NCBI RefSeq assembly: GCF_011947285.1
Contig: NZ_JAAOZT010000012.1
Coordinates: 186,001-250,000, forward strand
Length of the DNA stretch: 64,000 nucleotides
Reading direction: 5' to 3'
Origin: Glaciimonas immobilis
GTDB lineage: Bacteria; Pseudomonadota; Gammaproteobacteria; Burkholderiales; Burkholderiaceae_D
Position numbers and translations under genes: made by a program. The notes under the pieces were generated by a model, which searched no databases, was not told where the DNA came from, and worked only from the letters and a program-made list of their open reading frames with translations. Positions 42,380 through 52,318 of the stretch are shown here, in pieces (within the stretch, counting starts at the first letter, position 1; every line of letters begins with the position of its first letter).

Positions 42380-42982
42380 ATGGGTGCAAACAAGCAAAAA
42401 AATTTACCTGAAATATATGTACAATCCTCTGTTTTTCGTGAGAACGACGTCTATTCCCCAAGCATGGATAGTCAACAGTTGATATTGGATTTTTATCCAG
42501 ACAATATTACCAATTTAATTCAAAGTCTTTCTAATATTACTTCTGCTTTTTACGGCAATATGCTCACACAAGTCGGCTTGAAATATGGAACGGATAAAAT
42601 TGATGAAATCTCTAAAAATACAATTTATGCTCTCGGCAGAGCAACAGCACGACGTCATTTAGCACAGCACGACATTGAACAGAATGCGCAGGGAATTACA
42701 AAAATTATCATCGCAGCAGTGTTTACGGCGAACCCGGAATACCAGTTTGAAATTCTAGAATTTACACCCGACAAGATCGCAATGATTGTTCGTGGGATTG
42801 ACCGTTATCATAAAATTGCTGTGGCAATGGGCATAGATAAGCACATCACATGGCCCGTAGTTGATACTTTTATCCGAGCAATTAATGATGAAATGGGCCT
42901 GAACTATACGGTTCATTTGAATGTAAAGAAGCTGGATGAATACAGTCAATGTTTTTACGACGTGGTTATTCAACAAGAATAG
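42380..42982 (+). CDS. Uncharacterised protein of the PKS island, possibly ATC-hydrolase-like
   Basis: 200 residues, soluble, no signal peptide. The helical centre LKYGTDKIDEISKNTIYALG with RATARRHLAQHDIE and the C-terminal half with FEILEFTPDKIAMIV and LDEYSQCFYDVVIQQE recall L-2-amino-thiazoline-4-carboxylate hydrolase/DUF6125-like proteins, but the match is from memory and weak. It is co-directional, 58 nt after the thioesterase, and shares the low GC of the island, so it probably belongs to the biosynthetic unit. Confidence 0.6.
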   Translation: MGANKQKNLPEIYVQSSVFRENDVYSPSMDSQQLILDFYPDNITNLIQSLSNITSAFYGNMLTQVGLKYGTDKIDEISKNTIYALGRATARRHLAQHDIEQNAQGITKIIIAAVFTANPEYQFEILEFTPDKIAMIVRGIDRYHKIAVAMGIDKHITWPVVDTFIRAINDEMGLNYTVHLNVKKLDEYSQCFYDVVIQQE

Positions 42983-43388
42983 GACGCTGTTCGATTTGAT
43001 CCAAATTTTCATAAATCATCAGACGGGACTTCCGCCGATTTAGTAGACACTTTTCAGTCAAACCGGGGATTTTGGGGTCGTCGTTGTTTTAACGCCCACA
43101 ATTCAATATTCGACATTCTGCAACGCCTTGGCAATTGTGGCTTCAATCAAAAATACGAATTGCGCTTTCATTGCGCGATGACTTTTTTAGCTATTTCCTG
43201 CACTTGGGCGCGGACGCCATCGGGCGTCCTGAAGTTGCATTCCCTACGGCCAACGCTAGCGCAACAGCCGCGTTGGCGCAGCAGAAATGCAAACATTTAC
43301 GGATTTTATAAACGTCCATCAACCGAGCAATTCGGCGACGCCCCAAATAACGGCGCGTCGACCGAAGCCGTTGATGTTTGCAGGGCTC
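42983..43388. other. Right junction of the PKS island, no gene seen
   Basis: About 405 nt of non-coding sequence between the last island gene and mmsA. GC content rises to that of the host chromosome within it. A stretch near 43037-43065 looks like possible mobile-element debris, but I cannot identify it. Confidence 0.4.
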
Positions 43389-44900
43389 TTACTTGGAAGT
43401 CGGCATTGCGAACTCGGCACCCTTCTCGGTGCTTTCTGGCCATCGCTGCATGATCGACTTCTGGCGCGTGTAGAAGCGCACACCCTCTTCTCCATACGCA
43501 TGCGTATCGCCAAACAGGCTACGCTTCCAGCCGCCAAAACCGTGCCACGCCATCGGTACCGGGATCGGTACGTTGATACCAACCATGCCGACCTCGATCC
43601 GACGACCAAATTCACGCGCTACGTGACCATCGCGGGTATAGAGTGCAACGCCATTGCCAAACTCATGCGCATTGATCAGGTCAATTGCTTCCGTAAAGTC
43701 TTTCACGCGTACGCAGGCCAATACCGGCCCAAAGATTTCTTCCTTGTAAATTCGCATTTCCGGGGTGACGTGGTCAAACAACGTCCCACCGGTAAAGAAA
43801 CCTTCTTCATGACCCGGCACCTTTATGCCACGACCGTCAACCAGCAGGGAGGCCCCCTCTTCGACGCCGAGCGCGATATAGCCTTCGATTCGTTCTAACG
43901 CCTGCCGGGTAACAATCGGGCCCATTTCTGCGTCCGCGTCCATCCCGTTCTTGATGACCAATGTGCGTGCGCGCTCGGCCAGCTTCGGAATTATCTTGTC
44001 GGCGACGTCCCCGACCAGCACGGCGACCGAGATTGCCATGCAACGCTCACCAGCGGAGCCGTAGCCTGCGCCAACCAGTGCATCAATCGTCTGGTCGATA
44101 TCGGCATCAGGCATCACGACCATATGATTTTTTGCGCCGCCGAGTGCCTGAACCCGCTTGCCATTACGGGCGCCGGTCTCGTAGATATAATTTGCGATCG
44201 GGGTCGAACCGACAAAGCTGATCGCTTTGACGTCCGGATGTTCCAGCAGTGCATCGACAACTACTTTATCCCCTTGCACCACGCTGAAGATGCCGTCGGG
44301 CAAACCTGCTTCTTTCAGCAATCGGGCCATAAACAGTGCCGCAGAGGGGTCACGCTCACTAGGCTTTAAGATAAACGCATTGCCGGCAGCGATCGCAACC
44401 GGGAACATCCAGCAAGGCACCATGCAGGGGAAGTTGAACGGGGTGATGCCTGCGACGACACCCAATGCCTGACGCATGGTCCAGTTATCAATTCCGGTCG
44501 AAACCTGCTCGGTATAGTCCCCTTTCAGTAGTTGCGGGATGCCACACGCAAACTCAATGACGTCAATGCCGCGCGATACTTCGCCCTGCGCATCGCTAAA
44601 GACTTTACCGTGTTCCGCGGTGATGATGGCCGCCAGCTCGTCGCGATGTTTGTTCATGAGTTCGAGAAACCGCAGCATTACGCGGGCGCGACGGATCGGC
44701 GGCGTATTGCTCCAGGCAGGAAATGCCTGCTTCGCGCCAGCCACCGCTGCGTCTACATCGCTCGCATCACCGAGATGCAACGTTCGCGCGATAGCACCGG
44801 TAGCAGGGTTGTACACCGGCTGGGTACGCGTGCTCTCGCTTGGCACGACGCGACCATTAATGAAGTGCCCGACAGCCGCCTTGTCAGTAAAGCTTTGCAT
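43389..44900 (-). CDS. mmsA: Methylmalonate-semialdehyde dehydrogenase (CoA-acylating)
   Basis: 503 residues of the ALDH superfamily. HFINGRVV at the N-terminus, [75 protein letters not shown], and the catalytic Cys in [19 protein letters not shown]. It converts methylmalonate or malonate semialdehyde plus CoA and NAD+ to propionyl- or acetyl-CoA, as in valine and myo-inositol breakdown. Divergent from a LysR gene 110 nt away, the likely regulator. Confidence 0.95.
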   Translation of the reverse strand: MQSFTDKAAVGHFINGRVVPSESTRTQPVYNPATGAIARTLHLGDASDVDAAVAGAKQAFPAWSNTPPIRRARVMLRFLELMNKHRDELAAIITAEHGKVFSDAQGEVSRGIDVIEFACGIPQLLKGDYTEQVSTGIDNWTMRQALGVVAGITPFNFPCMVPCWMFPVAIAAGNAFILKPSERDPSAALFMARLLKEAGLPDGIFSVVQGDKVVVDALLEHPDVKAISFVGSTPIANYIYETGARNGKRVQALGGAKNHMVVMPDADIDQTIDALVGAGYGSAGERCMAISVAVLVGDVADKIIPKLAERARTLVIKNGMDADAEMGPIVTRQALERIEGYIALGVEEGASLLVDGRGIKVPGHEEGFFTGGTLFDHVTPEMRIYKEEIFGPVLACVRVKDFTEAIDLINAHEFGNGVALYTRDGHVAREFGRRIEVGMVGINVPIPVPMAWHGFGGWKRSLFGDTHAYGEEGVRFYTRQKSIMQRWPESTEKGAEFAMPTSK

Positions 44901-45010
44901 GATGTACCCTTGAGAATTTGATGAAGGAAACCTAAGTTTAGAAACCTTCCTCCATCATGTAAAGACGTAATCACTGAAATGATTGTTTTACTTTGTGAAC
45001 AATAGAGAGC

Positions 45011-45952
45011 ATGGAATCTAAAAACATCGAATCATTATGGACACATCTCCATTGGCTCACGATACTCGCCCAGCAAGGCAGCTATACCGGTGCCGCGACG
45101 CGGTTGGGTGTCAGCAAGGCGGCTGTGAGCCAACGCATTGCTGAACTGGAGCGTGCAGCGGGCGTCTCGCTAGTGCAGCGGACCACACGCAGTATGCGGC
45201 TGACAGAGGCCGGGCAACGGCTTGTAGATGAAACCCAGGCACAGTACGAACATATCGCCCGAAGCTTCTCCAGTGCAAAAGACTCGGCTGGCGTTGCGCG
45301 TGGAATTGTGCGGGTAACAGCGCCAGTCGCCTTTGCACGACAGCAACTTACTCCGCACATTTCACCATTTTTGCGCGCCCACCCAGAAGTGCGACTACAG
45401 CTAGAACTATCTGACCATCTGAGTTCGCTTTCAACGGAAGGTTTTGATCTTGCAATCCGTCACAGCGCGACCGCGCCAGACACCCATGTTGCGTGGAAAT
45501 TATGCGATACAGCGACGGTTATCGTGGCAACCCGTGCATACTTGAAACGCGCAGGTACCCCACTCTCTCCGGAAGAATTGACCGGGCACAACTGCCTGTT
45601 TTATCCACGGGCGCAGGAAGTGCCTGCATGGGCGTTCGAACGCATTGACACTTGCAAGTCCAGCGTAAACCGCGTAACCGTTCCGATTAGCGGGTCATTC
45701 GCTGCAAACAATAGTGAATCCTTACGGGACGCGGTGCTTGACGATTTGGGGATTGCCCTACTTCCGGACTTCACAGCCCAGCAAGGCCTGCGTTCAGGAA
45801 AGCTGGTAAAAATTATGCCCGATTGGTTGCCCGTCGGCGCGTTCGCCAACCACCTCTATGTGCTGCGACCCTACTCTTCGCATGTCCCGCGCGCGGTATC
45901 AGAATTTGTCGCCCATCTGCGGAAAGTGTTCCAGAGCGGATTCGACAGCTAA
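45011..45952 (+). CDS. LysR-family regulator divergent from mmsA
   Basis: 313 residues. Winged helix-turn-helix LTILAQQGSYTGAATRLGVS followed by KAAVSQRIAELERAAGVSL, then the LysR effector domain with GIVRVTAPVAFARQQLTPH and FDLAIRHSATAPDTHVAWKL (the CrgA-like subgroup). It probably senses an intermediate handled by MmsA (inference from divergent placement). Confidence 0.9.
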   Translation: MESKNIESLWTHLHWLTILAQQGSYTGAATRLGVSKAAVSQRIAELERAAGVSLVQRTTRSMRLTEAGQRLVDETQAQYEHIARSFSSAKDSAGVARGIVRVTAPVAFARQQLTPHISPFLRAHPEVRLQLELSDHLSSLSTEGFDLAIRHSATAPDTHVAWKLCDTATVIVATRAYLKRAGTPLSPEELTGHNCLFYPRAQEVPAWAFERIDTCKSSVNRVTVPISGSFAANNSESLRDAVLDDLGIALLPDFTAQQGLRSGKLVKIMPDWLPVGAFANHLYVLRPYSSHVPRAVSEFVAHLRKVFQSGFDS

Positions 45953-45980
45953 ATTATTTTGGAATTGCCCAGCCTTAATA

Positions 45981-46007
45981 TTCGGTGCGCAAAAGGCGTG
46001 CACCGAA
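45981..46007. terminator. Hairpin after the LysR gene
   Basis: TTCGGTGC (45981-45988) pairs with GCACCGAA (46000-46007) over an 11-nt loop, about 30 nt after the LysR stop. An A-rich tail follows on the + strand, so it suits termination of either strand only moderately. Confidence 0.45.
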
Positions 46008-46173
46008 AATAAAGTTGCCCAACACATTGGCAGCCATGAAGGGCATACAGGCAACTTTCAAAGTAGGGAGCAGATGCGGTTCCACCTTTCGTTACTAGTA
46101 GGCCGTAATGTGTCGTAGGCTGCCACCAAAGACATTCAAAGAATGTTAAGAAATGCTAATCCAAGAACAGCAC

Positions 46174-46422
46174 CTACCGATAGAAAGCTTCAACCGTGCC
46201 TTTTACTTTAGTCATTAAGGGGTTGCCATTACGATCTAGCGCCTTGCCGGCCGCGACTTTAATCCATCCCTCGCTGATGCAATATTCCTCAACATCAAAG
46301 CGTTCTTTATCGTTAAGTTTAATACCAACATGGTGTTCAAAGATGGCAGCATTATGGTAAGGGCTACGAGGATCGACTGAGAGCCGATCAGGAAGTGGGG
46401 GGAGGTTTTGGGTATCGTTCAT
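46174..46422 (-). CDS. DUF3297 family protein
   Basis: 82 residues from the ATG at 46422. The entire protein matches the DUF3297 pattern: LPDRLSVDPRSPYHNAAIFE, HVGIKLNDKERFDVEEYCIS, EGWIKVAAGKALDRNGNPL and a C-terminal KGTVEAFY. A conserved, small, soluble proteobacterial family of unknown function. A GGGGGAGG stretch upstream gives a possible ribosome site. Confidence 0.88.
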   Translation of the reverse strand: MNDTQNLPPLPDRLSVDPRSPYHNAAIFEHHVGIKLNDKERFDVEEYCISEGWIKVAAGKALDRNGNPLMTKVKGTVEAFYR

Positions 46423-46437
46423 GCCTGCAATTATCAA

Positions 46438-46888
46438 CTATAAGATTCATAAAAACAATTTTTTTGCATCTAAAACTCGTGCCTCGATGATCATTCGCCT
46501 GTTATTTTCTATATTGCTCAAATGATAATAAATTTTCATGACGCTTTATCAACAGGTTGCTGCCAGTTTTGCCCGTTATCGTGCAATAATTGTCACAGTT
46601 TTAACTTTTTCGCCGTTGTTAACCGTATATCTTAAAGCCGGTCGAAAACGTAGGCGCCCTTGAGCTACTGACTAAATCGATGAAATTGGGGTAACAAGAC
46701 CAAGACGCCACAACCACCCTGGCCCTTGCATCTGACTTTTTCTTTTACGCATCTTGGAGATCGGTGACAGCCGGGTGGAATAGAAAGCTTCTTAACGCAT
46801 TCGTATAGCCAAATGCCAGACAAGCGAAGAACCTTTGGTATATCGGGCGGGCTTTAATTCCACGCTTCATTTATGTGTCGACAAAGGA
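46438..46888. other. Intergenic region upstream of the histidine kinase
   Basis: About 450 nt between DUF3297 and the kinase gene. No frame with a recognisable product; it presumably holds the promoters of both divergent genes. Confidence 0.4.
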
Positions 46889-48667
46889 ATGTTGAAGATG
46901 GGGATTAACTGGCGCTGGATAAAAGTGCTGTGGCCATTAATGGTGGCGACGGCATTAATGCTTGGATGCGGATATCTCAGTACGAACATCATGTCATCAG
47001 TACGCGCTTATATAGGTGGGGAGGGGCTGTATTCAAAAAACCAGAAAGAGGCGGTGTTATTTTTGAATCAATATGCCGTATCACATAACGAGAGCGACTA
47101 TCGAAAATTTCTTGGGGCCATCGCAGTGCCATTGGGTAATCAAGATGCCAGGTTAGCGTTGGAACAGCCGAATGGGAACCTAGATGCGGCACGTTCAGGA
47201 TTTCTTGCAGGGGGCAACCATCCGGACGACATTGACGGCATGATTTCTCTTTTTCGCATTTTTCGAAAGGTCCCTTACGTCAGCGAGATAATCGCGATTT
47301 GGGCGGAAGGTGATCGCTACATCAATGCACTCAATCTTGAGGCCAAACGGCTTCATGTCAGCATCACGTCCGGTAATGATGACGAAGAATTCTTGCGCTC
47401 CAGTCTCGCGCGCATTATGCACATCAACACCCTTCTGAATCCATTGGAGCAGGAATTCTCCGCTAAAGTTGGTGACGCCTCTCGTAAAACCCAACATCTT
47501 TTGTTATTCGTAAGACTGATTATTGCAGCGCTTTTAATGACCTGTGGCTGCGTTATTTCCATTTCCATTTTAAGAAAAAACGATGAATTCCAGAAGGAGC
47601 TTTTATTCAATGAGGAGCGTCTCTGGCTTGCCATGCGTGGGACCAGCGATGGGCTGTGGGACTGGGATATTTTGCGTAAGTGTGCCTATTACTCGCCTCG
47701 TTTGATGGAAATATTAGAATTAGGAAGTGAAGAAGCAGTACACACCGAAAACTATTTTTCACAATTTATTGACCCAAAGTATCGAGACCACGTACGTACA
47801 GAGATGGCAAAAGCTTTGCATGCTAACTCGGTTTACGAAATAGAGTTTCGTCTCATCACGCGTTCTGGTAACTTGCGGTGGGTCAGGTCCAGGGGACAAT
47901 CGGCGCTTGATGCAGCCGGAAGACCGGTACGCATGGTGGGGGCCCTTACTGATATCACCGAGCGCAAGGACGCAGAGTTAGCACTGCATGATTCACGGAC
48001 GGAGCTACGTAACCTGGTTGAACACCAGGCAAGAGCGAAGGAAGATGAGCGCAAGCGCATCGCCCGTGAAATCCACGATGAACTGGGCAGTATGTTGACC
48101 GGTATTAAAGCGTATGTATCTGTGTCGATTGAGCGCGCCGTCAGTGCTGGTCACGCTCCCGAGCCGCTGCTGGTTCATGCCACCTGCCTGGCGGATGAAG
48201 CAATGGAAACGGTGCGCCGGGTCATCGCCGAACTGCGGCCAAGCGTTCTGGACGACCTCGGTATTTGGGTGGCGTTGGAGTGGTATGCAGGCCAAATTCA
48301 GGATCGCTCCGGACTGCAATGTAAATTTTCCATCAGCAACCGTGCAGCGATGGTCGCACTTGATGCCGAGCGCAGCATCATGTTATTTCGGATAGTGCAG
48401 GAAGCACTAACCAACGTAGTGCGCCATGCGGAGGCGTCGCAGATGACTATTATTGTCTTGCATTACAAAAATATTATCTTGGTCGAAATCAGGGATAACG
48501 GCAATGGTATTGAAACGGGACAACTACTGAACGGTGCGGCATGGGGCATACTTGGCATGCATGAGCGCGCCCGCCATTTCGGGGCACACCTGCACGTCAG
48601 CGGCGTATCTGGTCTGGGTACGACTGTAAGATTGCGTCTGCCACTTGATGGGGTAACGACAGAATAA
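46889..48667 (+). CDS. NarX-type sensor histidine kinase with PAS domain
   Basis: 592 residues. First membrane helix near the N-terminus (VLWPLMVATALMLGCGYLST), a periplasmic domain of about 160 residues, a second helix (LFVRLIIAALLMTCGCVISI), then a PAS/PAC domain (GTSDGLWDWDILRK, ITRSGNLRWVRSRGQ) and a HisKA_3 dimerisation region with the phosphoacceptor in RKRIAREIHDELGSMLTGIK. A HATPase_c follows: RIVQEALTNVVRHAEAS, IRDNGNGIE, GMHERARHFGA. No response-regulator gene is adjacent, so its partner lies elsewhere. Start chosen at 46889; 46898 and an upstream TTG at 46835 are alternatives. Confidence 0.9.
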   Translation: MLKMGINWRWIKVLWPLMVATALMLGCGYLSTNIMSSVRAYIGGEGLYSKNQKEAVLFLNQYAVSHNESDYRKFLGAIAVPLGNQDARLALEQPNGNLDAARSGFLAGGNHPDDIDGMISLFRIFRKVPYVSEIIAIWAEGDRYINALNLEAKRLHVSITSGNDDEEFLRSSLARIMHINTLLNPLEQEFSAKVGDASRKTQHLLLFVRLIIAALLMTCGCVISISILRKNDEFQKELLFNEERLWLAMRGTSDGLWDWDILRKCAYYSPRLMEILELGSEEAVHTENYFSQFIDPKYRDHVRTEMAKALHANSVYEIEFRLITRSGNLRWVRSRGQSALDAAGRPVRMVGALTDITERKDAELALHDSRTELRNLVEHQARAKEDERKRIAREIHDELGSMLTGIKAYVSVSIERAVSAGHAPEPLLVHATCLADEAMETVRRVIAELRPSVLDDLGIWVALEWYAGQIQDRSGLQCKFSISNRAAMVALDAERSIMLFRIVQEALTNVVRHAEASQMTIIVLHYKNIILVEIRDNGNGIETGQLLNGAAWGILGMHERARHFGAHLHVSGVSGLGTTVRLRLPLDGVTTE

Positions 48668-48965
48668 AATCTATGGCATTCTTGCAGAGTCAGCAGTTAC
48701 CGGTGTAGCTAACCTGCTTTGTGCAAAAAAGCGCGGAATGCATTGGACTAATTAGAGGCGTAGATTTTGTGATGCAGGTCCCTGTAGTACCGGCTTGACC
48801 GGTAATGCGGTAAAGCGTGAATGCGTTAATGCGTTAATGCTTGGCCGGAGTGAGGTGTACGACGACTCCGAAAGCGCCAGCAGATAATCGGAAAAATCCA
48901 ACGCGAGCCGAAAAAAACAGGAATTTCAATTTATCGTTCAATAATGCCATGCTAATATAAATCGC

Positions 48966-49811
48966 ATGACGAACCCTGTAACCAAGCTTCCGAAAGCGAC
49001 AAACGTCGTATCCCGTGGACCTCAGAAAGCCGCCGCAACGGTCGCTGAGGAATTGCGCCGCCAAATCGTCACCGGCAAGCTCAAGCCTGGCGACAAGCTG
49101 CATCCCGAGAATGTACTACAGATCGAATTCGCAATCTCGCGTCCAACGCTGCGCGAGGCATTGCGCTTGCTCGAATCCGAGTCGCTCATCACCATAGCCC
49201 GCGGCAGGCATGGCGGAGCGCGCGTGAGTGCCATCGATGTAGGTGCCGCAGCACGCCAGGTCGGCCTGTTTCTGCAAATCGAAGGCACTACTCTGGACGA
49301 CATCTGGCTCGCCCGTATCATTATCGAACCGCCAGCGGCGGGATTGCTGGCTGCGCTGCGCAATCCCATCGTCTTTGCTGAACTCGATGCCAATATCGCC
49401 GCCGCGCGCGAGGCAGCGCAAAACGATTTGATACGCTACGCCGATCTCAGCGCCGAGTTCTCGATGCTTATCACAAGACATTGCGGCAACAAGACGATCC
49501 ATCTCCTTGCTTCGCTCATCTACAATATCATCCGGCGACAGCACGAGCATGTCACGGAACGGACCATCGAGAAAGCAAGCGTTGACAAGCTGCGTCAGGA
49601 CAGCATACGAAACCGCCAAAAAATGGTGAAGCTGATGCGCACCGGCACCTCCACGGCTGTCGAGAAATTTTGGCGACTACATCTGGAGCATACGCGCGAC
49701 TTAGTTTTGAGCGCCTATAAAGCACCCATGACCATAGACGTGCTGAACGAGCGGATCGGCAAACCGCGCCCGGTCGGCATCGTTAAGCGACCCTCACGTC
49801 TGGCGCGGTGA
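48966..49811 (+). CDS. GntR-family regulator (FadR/FCD type)
   Basis: 281 residues. N-terminal winged helix: VAEELRRQIVTGKLKPGDKL, then RPTLREALRLLESESLITIA and GRHGGARVSAID. The C-terminal FCD domain is helical with LARIIIEPPAAGLLA and FSMLITRHCGNKTIHLLASL; the FCD metal/acid-binding His lies in the latter. It probably controls the adjacent CaiB/Bug and HMGL/ACAD/CaiB units through the 17-bp elements at 52319-52335 and 52953-52969 (inference). Confidence 0.9.
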   Translation: MTNPVTKLPKATNVVSRGPQKAAATVAEELRRQIVTGKLKPGDKLHPENVLQIEFAISRPTLREALRLLESESLITIARGRHGGARVSAIDVGAAARQVGLFLQIEGTTLDDIWLARIIIEPPAAGLLAALRNPIVFAELDANIAAAREAAQNDLIRYADLSAEFSMLITRHCGNKTIHLLASLIYNIIRRQHEHVTERTIEKASVDKLRQDSIRNRQKMVKLMRTGTSTAVEKFWRLHLEHTRDLVLSAYKAPMTIDVLNERIGKPRPVGIVKRPSRLAR

Positions 49812-49914
49812 GTTTAAGACGCGACTGCACTTATCTACTTATCACGGGATAGAAAGCAGATATCGACGGAGATGACGAGGCAGAAGAATGTGTGGGGTAA
49901 GTGACAAAAATAGT

Positions 49915-51162
49915 TCAACGACCAACTATACGGCGCTCCCGTAGTTCAGCCAGGGCCTGATCGGACAAATTCAATTCACCCTGCAAAACATCCACGTTTG
50001 ACTCGCCCAGATGCTGACCAGCCCAGCGAATAGTTCCAGGCCTGCGGGAGAGCCTCGGAACCGGTGACGTAAGACAAACGACACCACGGTCATGATCCGG
50101 CACATTAACGAAGTTGCCGCGCGAGACAACTTGCGGGTGATTCATCAAATCGTCGATACTCTGAATTTTTACCGCAGGAACATCTGCCGCCTGAAAGGCC
50201 GCCAGTGCTTCTTCCGTTGTGCGCGTTTTCAACCACTTATTGATGGCGGCATCAAGCAAGGGGCGGTGCGTGACCCTATCTTTGTTGAGTTTAAACATCG
50301 CTTGTTCCGGCATTTCGGGGTGGCCGACAACGGTCATCAGGCGACCAAAGACGCGGTCACCGGTACCGCTGACGAAGATCCACTCATTATCTCCGGTCAA
50401 GTAGGCACCGCCCGGCGACACATAGTCGGGCGTATTTCCAGTCCGTTCGGTAACCTTTCCTTCATGCCGGTATTTCATCGGGATGTCTTTGAGGAAGGGA
50501 ATCATGGTCTCGTAGAGCGCCAGATCCACCTCGTTGCCAACGTTATCTTTGTGCAGATGTTTACCTAGCATTGCCGTTACCGCGCCGAAAGCTGCCCATA
50601 AACCGGCCGTGAAATCACACACCGGTAATCCGGCTTGCTGCGGTGCGGTATCCTTTTCTCCCGTTACGTACACGAGGCCTGAAAAGGCTTGAGCGTTGCG
50701 GTCGAAACCAGGCGTATCGCGCCACGGTCCGTCCTGTCCATAGCCGCTAATGCGCACAATAGTAATATCGGGACGTTGCTCTTTCATCCAGGCCGAAGTA
50801 ATACCCCATCGATCAAGCGTTCCAGGCCGAAAGTTTTCAATTAGAATTTCAGTCGTCTTGAGAAGTTGACCTAAGATAGCGCGACCTTCTGGCGTCCGCA
50901 CATCAAGCGCAACCGACCGCTTGTTACGGCCAATTGTCGACCACCAGTAACCGCTATCGCTTTTACCATCGGAAGGAAAAGCACCTAGCGTACGCATAGG
51001 ATCACCCACCTCCGGCAATTCTATCTTGATGACATCAGCGCCAAAGTCTGCCAATAACATGGCGGCAAAGGGAGCAGAAATGAAAGTGCCGAGCTCAATT
51101 ACCCGCACTCCCTTGAGTGCGGGTGTCAGGGCAATATCGTTTTGGGATGTGGTAAAGGTCAT
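49915..51162 (-). CDS. CaiB/BaiF-type CoA-transferase
   Basis: 415 residues. GVRVIELGTFISAPFAAMLL, DVIKIELPEVGDPMRTLG, TIGRNKRSVALDVRTPEG, LIENFRPGTLDRWG, RISGYGQDGPWRDTPGFDRN (catalytic Asp) and NEVDLALYETMIPFLK. The ATG at 51162 (MTFTTSQND) is family-like; the frame to 51261 overlaps the receptor gene. It probably activates the acid bound by the Bug-type receptor encoded upstream in the same transcription unit. Confidence 0.88.
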   Translation of the reverse strand: MTFTTSQNDIALTPALKGVRVIELGTFISAPFAAMLLADFGADVIKIELPEVGDPMRTLGAFPSDGKSDSGYWWSTIGRNKRSVALDVRTPEGRAILGQLLKTTEILIENFRPGTLDRWGITSAWMKEQRPDITIVRISGYGQDGPWRDTPGFDRNAQAFSGLVYVTGEKDTAPQQAGLPVCDFTAGLWAAFGAVTAMLGKHLHKDNVGNEVDLALYETMIPFLKDIPMKYRHEGKVTERTGNTPDYVSPGGAYLTGDNEWIFVSGTGDRVFGRLMTVVGHPEMPEQAMFKLNKDRVTHRPLLDAAINKWLKTRTTEEALAAFQAADVPAVKIQSIDDLMNHPQVVSRGNFVNVPDHDRGVVCLTSPVPRLSRRPGTIRWAGQHLGESNVDVLQGELNLSDQALAELRERRIVGR

Positions 51163-51244
51163 GGCAGAAAGCGTGATTTCATTGGAAACCTTCGGGATGA
51201 GATAACGATAATAATGCTGTGCGGTGAGCGATGACAAATTTTGG

Positions 51245-52249
51245 TCATTTTGCAGTCCCAATTTTTTTAGTGAGCTGCTTCGCTTTCTCGGCTTCCATTT
51301 TTAGATCAGCACTGAACTGTGCGTTAGTGGGGTTGATCGCCTGAGCACCCATCGCGACAAGACGCTCTTTGACTTCGGGGTTTTGCATGGCGTCGTTAAT
51401 AAGGTCGCTTAGCGTGGCCACCACGTCTCGTGGGGTTGCAGCCGGTGCCACAAAACCGTACCAGACAGGGCTGGGGAGATAGCCCGGTATGCCGAGTCCT
51501 TCAGCAATCGGCGGAATATCAGGAAAAAGTGCCGAGCGGTGGGTATCAAATACCGCAAGGCCACGAATCTTTCCTGCACGCAAATACTGCTGCACGAGCG
51601 GCACCACCACGGGAAACAATGCAATGTGACCCCCGAGCAAATCGGTCATGGCCTGGGAGGTGCTTTTATATGGAACTTCAACGATATCGACCCCGGTGAC
51701 TTGTTTGAAAATTTCCATCTCTTGCTGACTGATGGTGCCGGGGCCAGAAGAAGCATAGGTCAGTTTACCGGGGTTTGCCTTTGCATAGGCCACCAGTTCT
51801 TTTATATTATTGATCGGTAAGGTAGGGGACAGAGCCAGCACCAATGGAATAGTAACAACTTTCGCGATGGGCACGAAGTCTTTAATAGGATCATAAGGCG
51901 GCGTAGATTTTTGGACCGGGGCGATCACGAATGGATTAGCGACAATAAGGACGGTATATCCGTCGGGTGCTGCTTGCAGCGCGGCCAGAGAGCCTATCAC
52001 GCCCCCGCCACCATCGCGGTTCTCGACAATCACGGAGACATGGGATTTTCGGGAGATGCTCTGGCCGATCGTGCGCGCCATGACGTCGCTCCCGGTGCCT
52101 GGCGAGTACGGCACGATAATCTTGATTGTCTGATTGGGATAGGGGCTGGCGTGAGCGGCTATTGCGACGCTTGCCAACGATAGCGCCAGGCATAATACCT
52201 TTCCCAATTTGGTCTGACGATTTGTTCTACTGATAATCCATGAATACAT
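51245..52249 (-). CDS. Bug/TctC-type periplasmic solute receptor
   Basis: 334 residues. Signal peptide (core VLCLALSLASVAIAAHA), then PNQTIKIIVPYSPGTGSDVM followed by ARTIGQSIS, and the Bug ligand-binding pattern VIVENRDGGGGVIGSLAALQ, YTVLIVANPFVIAP, LTYASSGPGTISQQEMEIFK and AGKIRGLAVFD. Bug receptors are greatly expanded in Burkholderiales and bind carboxylates. No TctA/TctB membrane genes are present nearby. ATG at 52249 after GGAGACAGCA; upstream lies the 17-bp element at 52319-52335. Confidence 0.9.
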   Translation of the reverse strand: MYSWIISRTNRQTKLGKVLCLALSLASVAIAAHASPYPNQTIKIIVPYSPGTGSDVMARTIGQSISRKSHVSVIVENRDGGGGVIGSLAALQAAPDGYTVLIVANPFVIAPVQKSTPPYDPIKDFVPIAKVVTIPLVLALSPTLPINNIKELVAYAKANPGKLTYASSGPGTISQQEMEIFKQVTGVDIVEVPYKSTSQAMTDLLGGHIALFPVVVPLVQQYLRAGKIRGLAVFDTHRSALFPDIPPIAEGLGIPGYLPSPVWYGFVAPAATPRDVVATLSDLINDAMQNPEVKERLVAMGAQAINPTNAQFSADLKMEAEKAKQLTKKIGTAK

Positions 52250-52318
52250 TGCTGTCTCCTAAAAAATCAACCTAAACGTGAAAATTGTCGCGCCCTATAC
52301 GGGTCTGTAACATTTTTT

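Noticed and set aside
43037-43065. Possible insertion-sequence end near the right edge of the PKS island
   Set aside because: It resembles mobile-element termini by eye, but no matching inverted repeat, target duplication or transposase remnant was found beside it.
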